Of a stretch of 64,000 nt of DNA, positions 54,153 through 64,000 are shown piece after piece; positions within the stretch are counted from its first letter, which is position 1, and each line of letters opens with the position of its first letter. A program made the translations under genes and the position numbers. The notes beneath the pieces were generated by a model. It saw only the letters and a list, made by a program, of their open reading frames with translations, was not told the DNA's origin and made no database searches. The DNA comes from Strigamia acuminata (lineage: Eukaryota; Arthropoda; Chilopoda; Geophilomorpha; Linotaeniidae). Location of the stretch: the NCBI GenBank assembly GCA_949358305.1, contig OX442315.1, forward strand, positions 14,224,427 to 14,288,426, given 5' to 3'.

Positions 54153-57100
54153 TTATTTTCTAAATCGCATTACCATTACAGATAAAATTACAAAAGTTAA
54201 TGACCAGCTTAAAGTAACTGCAAAGCCTATCCACACAGCAGGGAAGGTAATATCTTTGCCGTGCGAAAAAATCCATATCATTGCAACAATTGGCAATGTC
54301 ATAGGTTGACCCTGCGTGATAGTACGAAGAAAATCTGGCATTCCGTCCATCGGCCATATGGCACCTAAAAAATTATCACTAATAACAAACTCTGCAATAA
54401 TTTCTACATTACAATTGTAAACTACAAACCACTAGTGAACAATAAAGGCAGGTGGATACCCATTCCCAACATTATAGCTGCAGCAGCATTACTGGATACA
54501 GTAGATATGAAAAAACCTTCAATCATAAATTGTATTTTCATTATTAGAGAAATGCAGCTTTTTCTCAACAATATTACCAAAAGTCATTCCACAAAATCCT
54601 GTCAAGAAAGCGAGAGATATGAGCCACACTGCACTTCCTTTATTTTCTAAACCATACGCTTGTGTTGCCAGAAGAAGAATTATAGCTACTTGAATTACAA
54701 TTACACCTGATTGTGTACATATGTGTCCACTCAGTACTTCAACAGAAGAGGCACCTGAAAATAGTCTGATAAGATAAACCTAAAATTATAAGATCAGCAG
54801 ATCTGTTACCAGACACATAAACTCTCTCCAATAAACCTTCCGTTTTGTCTGTTACAAATGAGACTGCTGTCAAAGTGAGCGCTAAAAAGAAGGGAACGGA
54901 AATTAGAATTCCCGGTGTGAAATACTCTATAACTCTTCCTTTTTCTGGTCCATAGATTGGTTCACCAAACTAGAAAATGGAAAGAATATATTACTCTAAA
55001 AGTTTAATAACGTAAGTTTCTAGGCGCATTCAATAACTGAAGTAACACAACGCGAGAATTAGCATCAGTCTTCAATTTAAATTATGTGACAAGACAACAT
55101 ATTATTGATTGCACATTTTTAAAAACTTTTTTGACGGTTTTATTTATTTACCTGAACAGGAAGTGTTGGCAATTGCATCGTCGTATCAAACTCGTGAAGT
55201 GCATCATTTGCAAAATTATTGAAGGCAGTATATAAAGCTTCCTGCATGCTAAACGTTATCAGTTGATCCGTATTGTCATGTCTTACAAAAACTATGCCAG
55301 CTTGTAATGTATCGTTTGACAATTTTTTAGGTGCTGTAAGTCTGGAGGAAATAATATTATGAGTGTGGATGGGGCACCAAATGGCACGTGGACTGTCGAC
55401 GCAGTAGTGGAAGCACAACACGAAAGGGAAATATACACTAGACACACTATGTGCATGCAGGAGGGGCCCTGGGCCCCCTTTTTGGCTAGGTGGCCACGAC
55501 AATACGTGGACAGTCAGTTAGCTACTTTAACATGGAGAAAACAATTGGAGTTTAGTTTTACCAATGATATATAAAAGAATTTCCAAATTCAGAAATCCAA
55601 CACACAACATGCAAATGTTACTTTATTTACATGGGAGAGGAACAAACCTAGTCAGTAATGCTGTGGTGAAATTAGGCAATATGGTTAGAACTGCCCATGC
55701 TTTTCCATCTCTGACTAAATCTTCACCTTGGTCAGTACTATCAACAGCAATCTGTTGAATTCAATAACAAAAAAATATGTCATTACCATAGCAATTGCTA
55801 ATAATAATAATCAAACTGTCGCCGTGAAATATTGCAATATTTTCCGTCATTGGAATATTTCTCGTGTGAAAAGCAATGTGGAACAAGAAATGAGGGTATC
55901 CAATTTAATTGTGTAGTGAGCAACAAGCTCATCTGTTTCACTATAATTAAGACAAGCATTATTGATTTTTGTAATAATTGCGTTAAATCTTTTGGGGAGC
56001 CGCAGAAAATGTTTGAAATATTAATTGCGACGCGAATAGAAAAGGTTTGGGAACCACTGAAGTAGAGAAAGAATAAGTTATACCTGATGAATAGTTTCAT
56101 TATTAACGTAGTGCAAATATCTGGGACCGAGCATTTTATCTTGGTTGAACACTGCTACGTTCAAATTTTTTGGTTGAGTGCCGAGTGACCAAAAGGTAAT
56201 TAGCAGTTGAAGTGCTGGACTTAGAAATTGGAAAAGTATTACCCTGAAGTAAATATTGCCAGTTATCATTATTTGTTTAAAATAATAGATAGATTCATTC
56301 AAAGTTTCTGCTTTTATGGTTTTTGGTAATTTTATGAACAGCAAGTAAGGCAGAAGACTAAGTCATGCCCGTCAATCAATGAGATGAGGTCATTTAGTCG
56401 ATTCTCACTTTGTCGACACCGTCTTGTCCAACCTAGTCGACAGCCTGTATATTGGGTCGACAAAACGACCCAACAGTTTGATCGAGGCACATCGTTTTGT
56501 CGACAAAGTGAGCAGATCCCACGTCAATGAATATGCATGAGATTATTTAATTTTTGTATCTGTTTAGTGTTATGGATTTGATAAAAGTTTTTTCAAACAA
56601 ACCTTCAAACACAACAAACACAAATTTTGAATTCATCTAAAGAGTGTACGCTAATACTTTCTTACATGAAATTTCTCGACATTTTGATGTAGTTTAAAAT
56701 GGTCAAAGCTTTGATTCTTCGGAAACTTGGCGGTTTCAATTTATCCATACAATTTGCTTGTTTGTATTGTGGTTCAGAATTGTGTTCTTGTGGAATTACG
56801 GACTTGTCATTTGACGGTTGAGATTGCTTATATGCAGCATTAGTTTCTTCAGGTAGATCCCTCTGTATCAAACTTATAAATTAGAACCTATATGGTGCTC
56901 ATTTTCTTTACATTCAGGTCCGTTCGCATATTTACAAACTACAGGCGCTTCAGGAAACTTTGCGGCCAGGAGTGACTAATGCATCTAACAGGAAGGCAAG
57001 TTCGCTGCTCAGATTGCGCTCACCTCGCCTTAACCTCACCTTAACTTGGTAAAACAAAGCAAAACCTATCTGTGGTGTATTGACATCACAAGGAATTATG

Positions 57101-57744
57101 CAGGTTTAAGTGCATTGAAAAAGTAGGGACCCTTTAGATTTTGTGGTGCCAACTGTACTGTGGCCCTTCAGGGGTGGCAGTGGCAATGGCTAGGAACGGG
57201 CCTGTTTACACTTGTAATTAACTTAAATACTTCTTCGCATAATTGGAGAAATACATCTTCTAGAGTGTCTGAATTATGCTGGTGTATCAATGAATTTGGT
57301 TCGTCTTGGGCTAATATGCTTCCACCCCTCATTAAAGCAATCTGACATGATATTTCTGAAGTTTAGATTATATGGGACGTTGTACAGCACAATTGAGTTT
57401 ACTTGGTTGGCCCTTTTGGCTTCTTCTATGTAATGAGTCGTGATGATGACAGTGACATTCTCATCCGACGAGATTTTGACTAAATAATTCCAAATGCTAA
57501 ATTGAAGAGGGAAAGAGTGTAGTTTAGTTTGAAAAATTCATAGTACGAGTAATTGTTTTTGAAGTCTAATTTGCGCCACGCAATTGTGATCGCGAGGGTT
57601 AGTTTTAATATTTTATTTTATTTGTTTTGAACTTACTTTTTACGCAAGATGGGATCCACACCTACAGTGGGTTCGTCCAAAATGAGGAGTGGCGGTTGAT
57701 GGAGTAGTGCAATGGCGAACGAAATTCTTCTTTGCTCGCCTCCA
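54153..57744 (-). CDS. ABC transporter gene E, ABCH/ABCG23-like, exons 4-14 only
   Basis: Exons 5' to 3': 57637-57744, 57403-57496, 57231-57341, 56666-56862, 56084-56243, 55648-55751, 55152-55341, 54810-54969, 54578-54754, 54430-54516, 54153-54364 (1600 nt, about 533 codons, no internal stop). Signature SGGEQRR, Walker [11 protein letters not shown] and H-loop TTHYIEEA are intact, as are the membrane exons and the final IWPMDGMP. Exon 6 uses a donor (GTATTTAAG) 9 nt earlier than in the other copies. The old donor position has lost a base, so the upstream donor keeps the frame. Exons 1-3, with Walker A and the Q-loop, do not occur between 57745 and 64000. An LTR element begins at 58526, so they may have been displaced beyond the right edge or deleted. 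Without them the product would be non-functional. Confidence 0.78.
56403..56517. repeat. Small foldback with CTCACTTTGTCGAC ends
   Basis: CTCACTTTGTCGACACCGTC at about 56404 is inverted as TTTTGTCGACAAAGTGAG at about 56510. GTCGAC recurs five times. It lies in intron 7 of gene E. Confidence 0.6.
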
Positions 57745-57934
57745 CTAAAAATAAATTGAAAGATTCTATATATCATCATATAATAACTTGTAGTCACTAT
57801 TGTATTTTTTGAAGTAAAATTTCTTTTGTCGCAGTAGCAATTTCAAACCGGAAATGACGAATGAGTGAAGGGCGCAATTACAATAATGTCATATTCTTGA
57901 TTTTATTAATTATCGTGGTTACGGGCCAAACAAT

Positions 57935-58426
57935 AGAGAGTTTGCGGGATGCATTTTTCCCTTATTTTGTGCCACGTTACACTATTTTAGTGCCATATCG
58001 TAAGGGAAAAATCTTTAGTTTATCGTTTTCAACACTAAATTAAAATATAGCGCAGCCAATCAGAATTGAGAACACTATATTGTTAGCTTCGCCCATTGCA
58101 AATGGCGATTATTTTATTGTCCCGATCAAACACATCAGTCATAGGTACGTAGATTGAATGATTAGTGAGGCCCAAAATTGAATTTTAGGCCCAAAACCAT
58201 ACTTTATAGGCATAATAATGGAATTTTATGCAGAAATTTGCACATTTACGCCCCCAAATTGAATTTTTAGGCCCAAAATTACTAACTGTCAGTACTTGGC
58301 TGAAATAATGTAGTGATAAGGGAAAAGTGCAGCTCGCAAAAACTTAATTTATCATTTTTTCCTTACACTATTTTTATATTGTATAGTCTTTATCTATAAG
58401 AGAAAAATGCATCCCGCAAACTCTCT
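57935..58426. mobile_element. MITE with AGAGAGTTTGCGGGATGCAT ends (copy 2)
   Basis: Same termini as 1153-1646 and a flanking AAT duplication (57932-57934, 58427-58429). It lies in the presumed intron 3 of gene E. Confidence 0.82.
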
Positions 58427-58525
58427 AATATATTCAAACAGAACGATACAAACACAGAACACTTGATAATTTGGAATAAGTTGAAATGTTTCAATCCATG
58501 CTATGGTTTTAAGCAAACACTCTTT

Positions 58526-59200
58526 TGTCACGATTAATTCTGTTGGTATAATTAATTCTAAACAAATATCGCGCAAAAACTAATTCGCGCAATAGTAATG
58601 GGCAAAGTTCGTAGATTTCCCTAAACGTTGTTTCCTTCAAATGTGGACATCCAGAAACTCAGGAAACCTAATACTCGCGTTTGACTAACATAATTTATAT
58701 TGGACAGTTCCTTGCTTACGACGGGTGTTTGTAGGCATAAAAGAATGGAAGCACGATGATATAATCCTAAAGTGGGAAGGGGATATCATCGGGCAGTGAT
58801 AATATAAAAGATGTCGGCTTAGAAAATAGCGCAATAGGGTTAGATGTAGGAGCGCTTGTTGAAGGCGCAAATAATAGAGGACTAAATCTAAATGTTACTA
58901 AAGGAGAATGGTGTTATCCAGTAGAGAGCATAAGAAGAAGTGATTAAACTTAGGATGATTGGAAAGAAGAAAACTCAGTCATGTGACTGGTCAGATCAAT
59001 TAGAGAAGGGGGTGGAAAGGTGAAAAATAGGAGTTCAATTGTAAAAATAATGATATGCGCATCATCCAGATTGCGCATTCATTAACTGAAAATGAGTAAG
59101 CGAGATGAATCATCACGAGTGAGAGAAACAAGAAAATATTATAAGAAATAAGATTGGGTTATTCTAAAATAAAAATAGGCGGGTAGACGTGCCCGTGACA
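58526..59200 (-). mobile_element. Probable 3' LTR of a second LTR retroelement
   Basis: On the minus strand it begins TGTCACGGGCACGTC and ends CGTGACA, so the termini are TGTCAC/GTGACA inverted. A purine tract (AAGGGGAGGGGGA, plus-strand bases 59201-59213) abuts its start, as in a 3' LTR. The partner LTR would lie beyond base 64000, so neither identity nor target duplication can be tested. Confidence 0.6.
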
Positions 59201-61067
59201 TCCCCCTCCCCTTAAACCTTTATTATAGTTGTTGAAATAAAGGCAAAGAGAGAGAGACTCACTCAAAACAATACAACAATAAATACAATCTTGGTTAAAT
59301 ATGTGAAACAAATGTCTAGACTAACATACTCTTGATTAAATAAGATCTTGACTAAATATGATGATTATGAGAATTTAGGGGTCGTCACCAGATAAATAAT
59401 AATAAAAATCAAAAATTAACTCATCAGGAAGCTTGAGAATAATTCACCGACCGACTTGTAAATGAAAATTATAAATCAATAAAGTTAAGAATAATAAACA
59501 AACATTTTCAAATAAATCGTATAAAACTCATCGAATAAAGATTAAACAATTTTGAAGGACGAAGACAAGACTAACTAAACACGCGACACTCACGGGAGGA
59601 CATGGACTAAATTTTTTAGGATAGGACGGACTTGAGGCTATACACTTTCAATTTAAGTCATCACAATAAAAATATTTTACCCATTTGCTTTGTAAAACGA
59701 AGCAATAAATTTCTACGCGGATAAATTTTAAACACGAAAAATAATACAAATAAAGAACGTCACAAGAGAGTTTATCTTACGAACAGGGGGTTTTATTCGG
59801 ATTGGATACCCTTTTTTTTTTTTTTGGAAAATGGCGCAAATGAATGCGCAAAACAAAACAAGGTAAGGGATACCATACATGTATGTAGACTTAACATCAG
59901 GTAGGTATATAAGGAATGATAGGAGAAATAAACATAAAATATGAAAATTGCGCAATGTTGGCGCGATAAACAAAAAATATAAACATGACACTATTTGGAA
60001 TCATTAAAGGGAAATAATAAAAATGGGGATTAAGGTATCCTCATGCACAACCGGACCGGTTGCCACAGGAAAATTATCACAGTTAGAAATATTAGGTATT
60101 ATGAAAATTGAATAGATACTAAATTTGAAAAATCACAAATAACATATCACAATTATGAATATCATAAATAATTATCACTATCATGACTCATTCCAGTAAT
60201 TCAAATGATACAAACTAAAACTAAACATAATCATCTCAGTCTTGAGGGAATTTAAAAATTAGAATAATTTCTGGAATAAATCAGGATTTAAATTCAAAAA
60301 TATCACAGTATAATAAAATTATAATAATGAAAAATAATAAGAATAAAGGCACTTTAGACACTAAAAGTCACTAATTGTTCGGCTAACAGTCTGGTCTAAA
60401 ACGTCAAAAATAAAATATAACTAAATGAAAACACTTCACTTTTTGGAGCACTTATCCAGCGGTGATGAAGATCAGATAAATTTGCGCAATAAATGTTTCC
60501 AGCAGTCCGTGGAATACTACACTTGTTGAAAAACACTTAACACAAAATGATGATGATGAGAAACACAAATACAACGGCTAGAACACAAAATCAGTTCCTC
60601 AACTCCGTAGAGAAATTTTAGGAGGGCGCTATAAGAAATTGATGCTCTAGGACGTGTGAGATGAATTTTTATGATGAAATATTTCACTAGCTCCCGCGTT
60701 AATGGCGAGAAACAAAACCAGTTCCGCAACTCCGTAGAGAAATTTTAGGCGGGCGCTATAAGGAGTTGCTCTCGGAACACTAAACGGATAGCTTGAGATG
60801 AAATACTTTCAATTTCCGGCTCATATGTGAGGATGAGAATAAAACCAGTTCCGTAACTCGAATGAGGAATTTTACACGGGCGCTGTAAGGAAATATTCCC
60901 ATACCGTCTGATGAGCAGAAATGATGAAGTTCACTTTTTGGTGGTGATTTGTTGGTTTAATTGCGCAAAGAGAATGGTGGCGCATAATGGGTAGTCCTAC
61001 GGTTTTCCGAGTGACGATGTTACTGTCCCCGTAGAATATCTAATTTTGAAGAAATTGTTATTGTTTA
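59201..61067 (-). other. 3' non-coding region of the second LTR element, with a 127-bp triplicated unit
   Basis: It is AT-rich, starts with the purine tract and has no coding frame. Three imperfect repeats lie at about 60592, 60719 and 60845 (period about 127 bp), each containing CAGTTCC.CAACTCCGTAGA, GAAATTTTAGG and GGGCGCTATAAG. Their function is unknown; they could be packaging, export or enhancer elements. Confidence 0.5.
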
Positions 61068-63851
61068 TTAAGAATTACCTGACAAGGTTCTACACGGGGC
61101 CGGCATCCGAAATGATTTGATCATGTTGAGAGCCACGTTAACCACAACTCTCATTGCGTCCCGGTAGTTTGTGGCACCTTGCCTGTTAATTTCATTTTTG
61201 CAGTGATCTAAAAAGAGTTCCCCGTATCGGAGATACAGGGAATGGAGGAGGGGTTTGGCCTCTTCTGGTCGCATACGGAGGTCGGCTGACGCAAGGGATT
61301 GAAAAAGTTGGCGGACTGATGCAGCAGACATCCCGAACTGGAGACATGGTCCATTGGCATTTGCGAAATTACACTCGACCGCAGCTGGTGGCAACAAACT
61401 TGGGAGCAGTTCCAAGGTGATGCGAGGAGGCGTGTCATCCCAAATTTGTGATCCTTGGGCCGGTGGGATAGATGGTGCGGTCATCGGGTAGAATCCTGAA
61501 TCTGTCATCAGATTGCGCAATTCTTGAAGGCGCAATTCGTCCGACCGTCTCTTTTCTTCCTCTTTTTCCGCTTGCTCACGAGCTTCACGTTCGTCTGCTT
61601 GGCGGTGGGCTTCGGCAACTCGGGCTTTTTCTAACTCGTGTTCCGCGTCTCGTTCTTGGCGTCTCTTCTCCTCCATCATGTTGTGGTAGTCCCTGGTGTC
61701 CTGGACTTTGTAGAGATGGACGGAGATCTCTCGATGCAAAATCCACACGAGCATCTCGATTGCTGTCTCGGAATCGTACGTGCCACATTCGGACATTCGT
61801 TTTGCAACTTGGCGCGCGATGTGGGGCCGCCTGTCCATCATCTCTTTCTGGGTTATGCGGAAGTCTCCCTGGTAAATACTGAAATCCTCCACCATCATGA
61901 AGGTGATAAGCGCATTCCAGGCCTTCCATGGGATTTGGAAGCGAGTTTGGGACACTCCGGGTCCCTCAATGGAGATCTGAACCTCGTATTTTCGTAGAAA
62001 TTCTTCAATGACTTCGAATGAGTTGGCGGGTTTTTGGGTTACTCCATACTTATCGAAAGCCAAATCGCAACGAGAAGCGACTTTTTTAAACGAGAGTCCA
62101 GTTCCGATGTTTGGAATTGCGCAATCGAGTCGGGACCGGTAAGATGATGTGCTCGAAACGCTAGTCGAGGTTACGGGAATCTTGGCGGTGGCAGCCGTGG
62201 TGGTTGACATGTTAAAGTTGGCGCCGGACGTCGTTGTCGTAGTTACATTGCGCCCTGGAAATTGCGCATAAGTAATCGGCGTCACTGGCAAAGTCGGAAC
62301 TTTTGAAGGTTTTGCCTGCTGACACGCTGGAACTTCGGTTGCTGGTGCAATTGGCGAGATCGTGTACGTTTGTGAAAATACATCGGCCGAAGCAACAGAG
62401 ACGGTTGAAGCTGGAAAAAGATCGGCAGATAAATTAATATTTAAATTGTCAATATCAGGGTTAATTTGTAAATTCGGCGTTGACGCTGATGACGGTGCGT
62501 TTACGGCTGGTGTCAGTCTAGCGCTCATTGGCGGTCCACGTGGCCGAGAAAAATCAGTTTTGGCAGACGGAAAGTCGATGTCACGAATGTCAATCATCTT
62601 TCGTTCCAGTCTGCGCACATCACTTATTTTGGCGGTGGGAACACTACCACGAATTTCGTTGGTGATGTCCAGAATCGACGGGGTCACACTCATGGTGGAT
62701 TGCACGTCAAATTCTGTAGGTCTAGCGGTCACAACAGATTGTTGAGAATCGTCCATGTTCTCTTTGCGCAATGTTTCTTGCGCAGAATCGTCCGCTAACA
62801 CTGGTGATTCGGGAATAAACTGCAGTTGTGGCACTGGTCGTAGCGCCATTTCTGTTGGTGGAGTGGAGAATTCAACGTTAGACACAGTGGAATTTGAGTA
62901 CAAACTTTCGGTGTCCTCCTTGGTGGTAATGGTGAGCGTCGCCATCTTTTCGGCTGCTTTGGCAACCGTCTCGGCCGAAGGTCTGGGCACGAATTGTTCC
63001 GTCTTCGTGTCGCGAGTTGGGTCGTGCGGGAGCGCCGATGACGATGTTGCCAAAGTGTTGCGCACCTTGATGGCTAATTGTTGCTCTCGATTTGGATTTC
63101 GATTTATCGAGCATGGTGGCCTACGTTGGTAAAAATATGGCAGCGCGGTATCAGAGTTGTCGTCGATAGTGGCGAGGTCTCCCAGCGATTCCAATGCAAT
63201 GCTGATTTGCTCTTGAAGACTCGCATCGGTCCCAGGAAAGCTGTGGAAGAATTGGGGCAACGTCGGTTGCGCTTCGTCCACTTCCCGCTGCTCCTGGTCC
63301 ATCGGGTCCAAACCGGCGATTTCGTCGGCGAGCAAATTCGGCACTTGCGCAAATGTAACGCGCATTAACTCGGCTGTCGGGTAAATCCAACTTCTGGGCA
63401 CGATCCTCACTTGTCGCGCCTCTCGCTGGAGTCGATGCCAATATTTGAAATGACCGGCGCGGAATCTTTGCACCATGGCTGGTGTACCGTTTGGTGGCCG
63501 AAATTGTGGAAACTCCACCCCGATTAGGTATACTTTGTCCTGCACACGACGAAACAGGCACCAGCCATAAATCTGGCGCATCCACACACGATGAAATCCG
63601 CGTCGAAGATCGCCCCGCCCGTCACACGCTCGGCAAATCTTATCCAAGCCTGAAACAACCAGTTCGTACCCGTATCCGGAACAAACCGGGCATATCTCGA
63701 AGTTGGGATAGCTGTGTTCACGTGGATCGTTCGGATGCCAGCATGGAAATTTGGGCGGCCCGACTGCGTGGAGTGGCGGTTCGGCAAAGTTCTTCGGGTA
63801 AGGTTCGCCCGGAAAATCCTCTTTGCAACGACACACATGCTTGTCGGCCAT
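61068..63851 (-). CDS. Large 3' ORF of the second LTR element, unknown function (927 aa)
   Basis: Unrecognised. ATG at 63849-63851 and an open frame of 927 codons. The N-terminus is Cys-rich: CRC (7-9), CPVCSGYG (54-61) and CRACDGRG (73-80). The last two are CxxCxGxG motifs like half of a DnaJ-type zinc-binding region, followed by RRGFHRVWMRQIYGWCLFRR. The middle (about 250-600) is Ser/Thr/Pro-rich and probably disordered. An ordered block (FEVIEEFLRKYEVQISIEGP to the low 700s) precedes a charged coiled coil rich in EE/RR/AE, and a helical C-terminus. No reverse transcriptase, protease or membrane anchor is seen. It is the last ORF before the 3' LTR, the same place as ORF4 of the gypsy element, so an accessory protein is inferred. 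A Gag identity is possible if the element order is unusual. Confidence 0.7.
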   Translation of the reverse strand: MADKHVCRCKEDFPGEPYPKNFAEPPLHAVGPPKFPCWHPNDPREHSYPNFEICPVCSGYGYELVVSGLDKICRACDGRGDLRRGFHRVWMRQIYGWCLFRRVQDKVYLIGVEFPQFRPPNGTPAMVQRFRAGHFKYWHRLQREARQVRIVPRSWIYPTAELMRVTFAQVPNLLADEIAGLDPMDQEQREVDEAQPTLPQFFHSFPGTDASLQEQISIALESLGDLATIDDNSDTALPYFYQRRPPCSINRNPNREQQLAIKVRNTLATSSSALPHDPTRDTKTEQFVPRPSAETVAKAAEKMATLTITTKEDTESLYSNSTVSNVEFSTPPTEMALRPVPQLQFIPESPVLADDSAQETLRKENMDDSQQSVVTARPTEFDVQSTMSVTPSILDITNEIRGSVPTAKISDVRRLERKMIDIRDIDFPSAKTDFSRPRGPPMSARLTPAVNAPSSASTPNLQINPDIDNLNINLSADLFPASTVSVASADVFSQTYTISPIAPATEVPACQQAKPSKVPTLPVTPITYAQFPGRNVTTTTTSGANFNMSTTTAATAKIPVTSTSVSSTSSYRSRLDCAIPNIGTGLSFKKVASRCDLAFDKYGVTQKPANSFEVIEEFLRKYEVQISIEGPGVSQTRFQIPWKAWNALITFMMVEDFSIYQGDFRITQKEMMDRRPHIARQVAKRMSECGTYDSETAIEMLVWILHREISVHLYKVQDTRDYHNMMEEKRRQERDAEHELEKARVAEAHRQADEREAREQAEKEEEKRRSDELRLQELRNLMTDSGFYPMTAPSIPPAQGSQIWDDTPPRITLELLPSLLPPAAVECNFANANGPCLQFGMSAASVRQLFQSLASADLRMRPEEAKPLLHSLYLRYGELFLDHCKNEINRQGATNYRDAMRVVVNVALNMIKSFRMPAPCRTLSGNS

Positions 63852-64000
63852 GTTGTCTCAACGAGATGTAATTGTGCCTAATTGATTTCAATCATTGGGG
63901 TTATATACACAAATTGAAACAATGAACATATCACAAACGTTACTTACAATTAGAATTGCGCAAATTATGAACGCGCACACAACACAAAACACGAAAGTCA
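63852..64000 (-). other. Region upstream of the 927-codon ORF
   Basis: Non-coding by inspection. It contains a GGTTATATAC word, read on the plus strand, near 63899. The rest of the element should continue to the right of the window. Confidence 0.4.

Noticed and set aside
58385-58576. Short frames between the MITE and the second LTR
   Set aside because: Only 60 codons in AT-rich sequence with no homology to the missing exons 1-3 of gene E.

Overview
This is nuclear DNA from a multicellular animal, most likely an arthropod. It has spliced genes with many short GT-AG introns, AT-rich introns and spacers, several kinds of DNA-transposon relic and three kinds of LTR retroelement. The resident genes are half-size ABC transporters (nucleotide-binding domain first, membrane domain second) of the type annotated in arthropods as ABCH or 'ABC transporter G family member 23-like'. 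That family call is from recognition of the motifs and I could not search a database. The exact taxon cannot be fixed from the sequence.

Backbone of the window: five copies of this transporter gene lie head to tail on the minus strand. Copy A (684-7140) runs off the left edge. B (15481-21455) and C (23406-30297) are complete and intact: 14 exons each, 685 and 688 residues. D (32112-37719) has the full exon set but carries a damaged Walker A, a damaged ABC signature and a nonsense codon. E (54153-57744) has exons 4-14 only; its first three exons are not in the window. Exon lengths and phases are almost identical in all copies. The B, C and D upstream regions share a pair of GATA-type motifs, and the B-C and C-D spacers each carry the same old LTR relic, so the spacers were duplicated together with the genes.

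Invading elements: between A and B sit a gag-only Ty1/copia-type element with intact LTRs (8069-10082), itself inserted in an older TA-flanked element, and a 5'-truncated, stop-ridden copia pol (12645-14775) with its 3' LTR (14870-15197). Between D and E is a complete, very young Ty3/gypsy-type element (38711-51887) with 1179-bp LTRs differing at one base that I found, a tRNA-Pro-like primer site, gag, pol reached by a textbook -1 frameshift site, and two further ORFs (104 and 891 codons) in the position where env would be. At the right end (58526 to beyond 64000) is a second LTR element on the minus strand, with a 927-codon ORF of unknown function next to its 3' LTR. It probably inserted into intron 3 of gene E and pushed exons 1-3 out of the window.

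Introns and spacers are packed with MITEs whose ends and target duplications can be read directly: hAT-like (8-bp duplications), piggyBac-like (TTAA), Tc1/mariner-like (TA), 3-bp-duplication families, and several foldbacks. No tRNA, rRNA or CRISPR was seen. The most unusual content is the frameshift signal and the large orphan 3' ORFs of the two LTR elements, and the clean series of intact-to-decayed ABC transporter copies.
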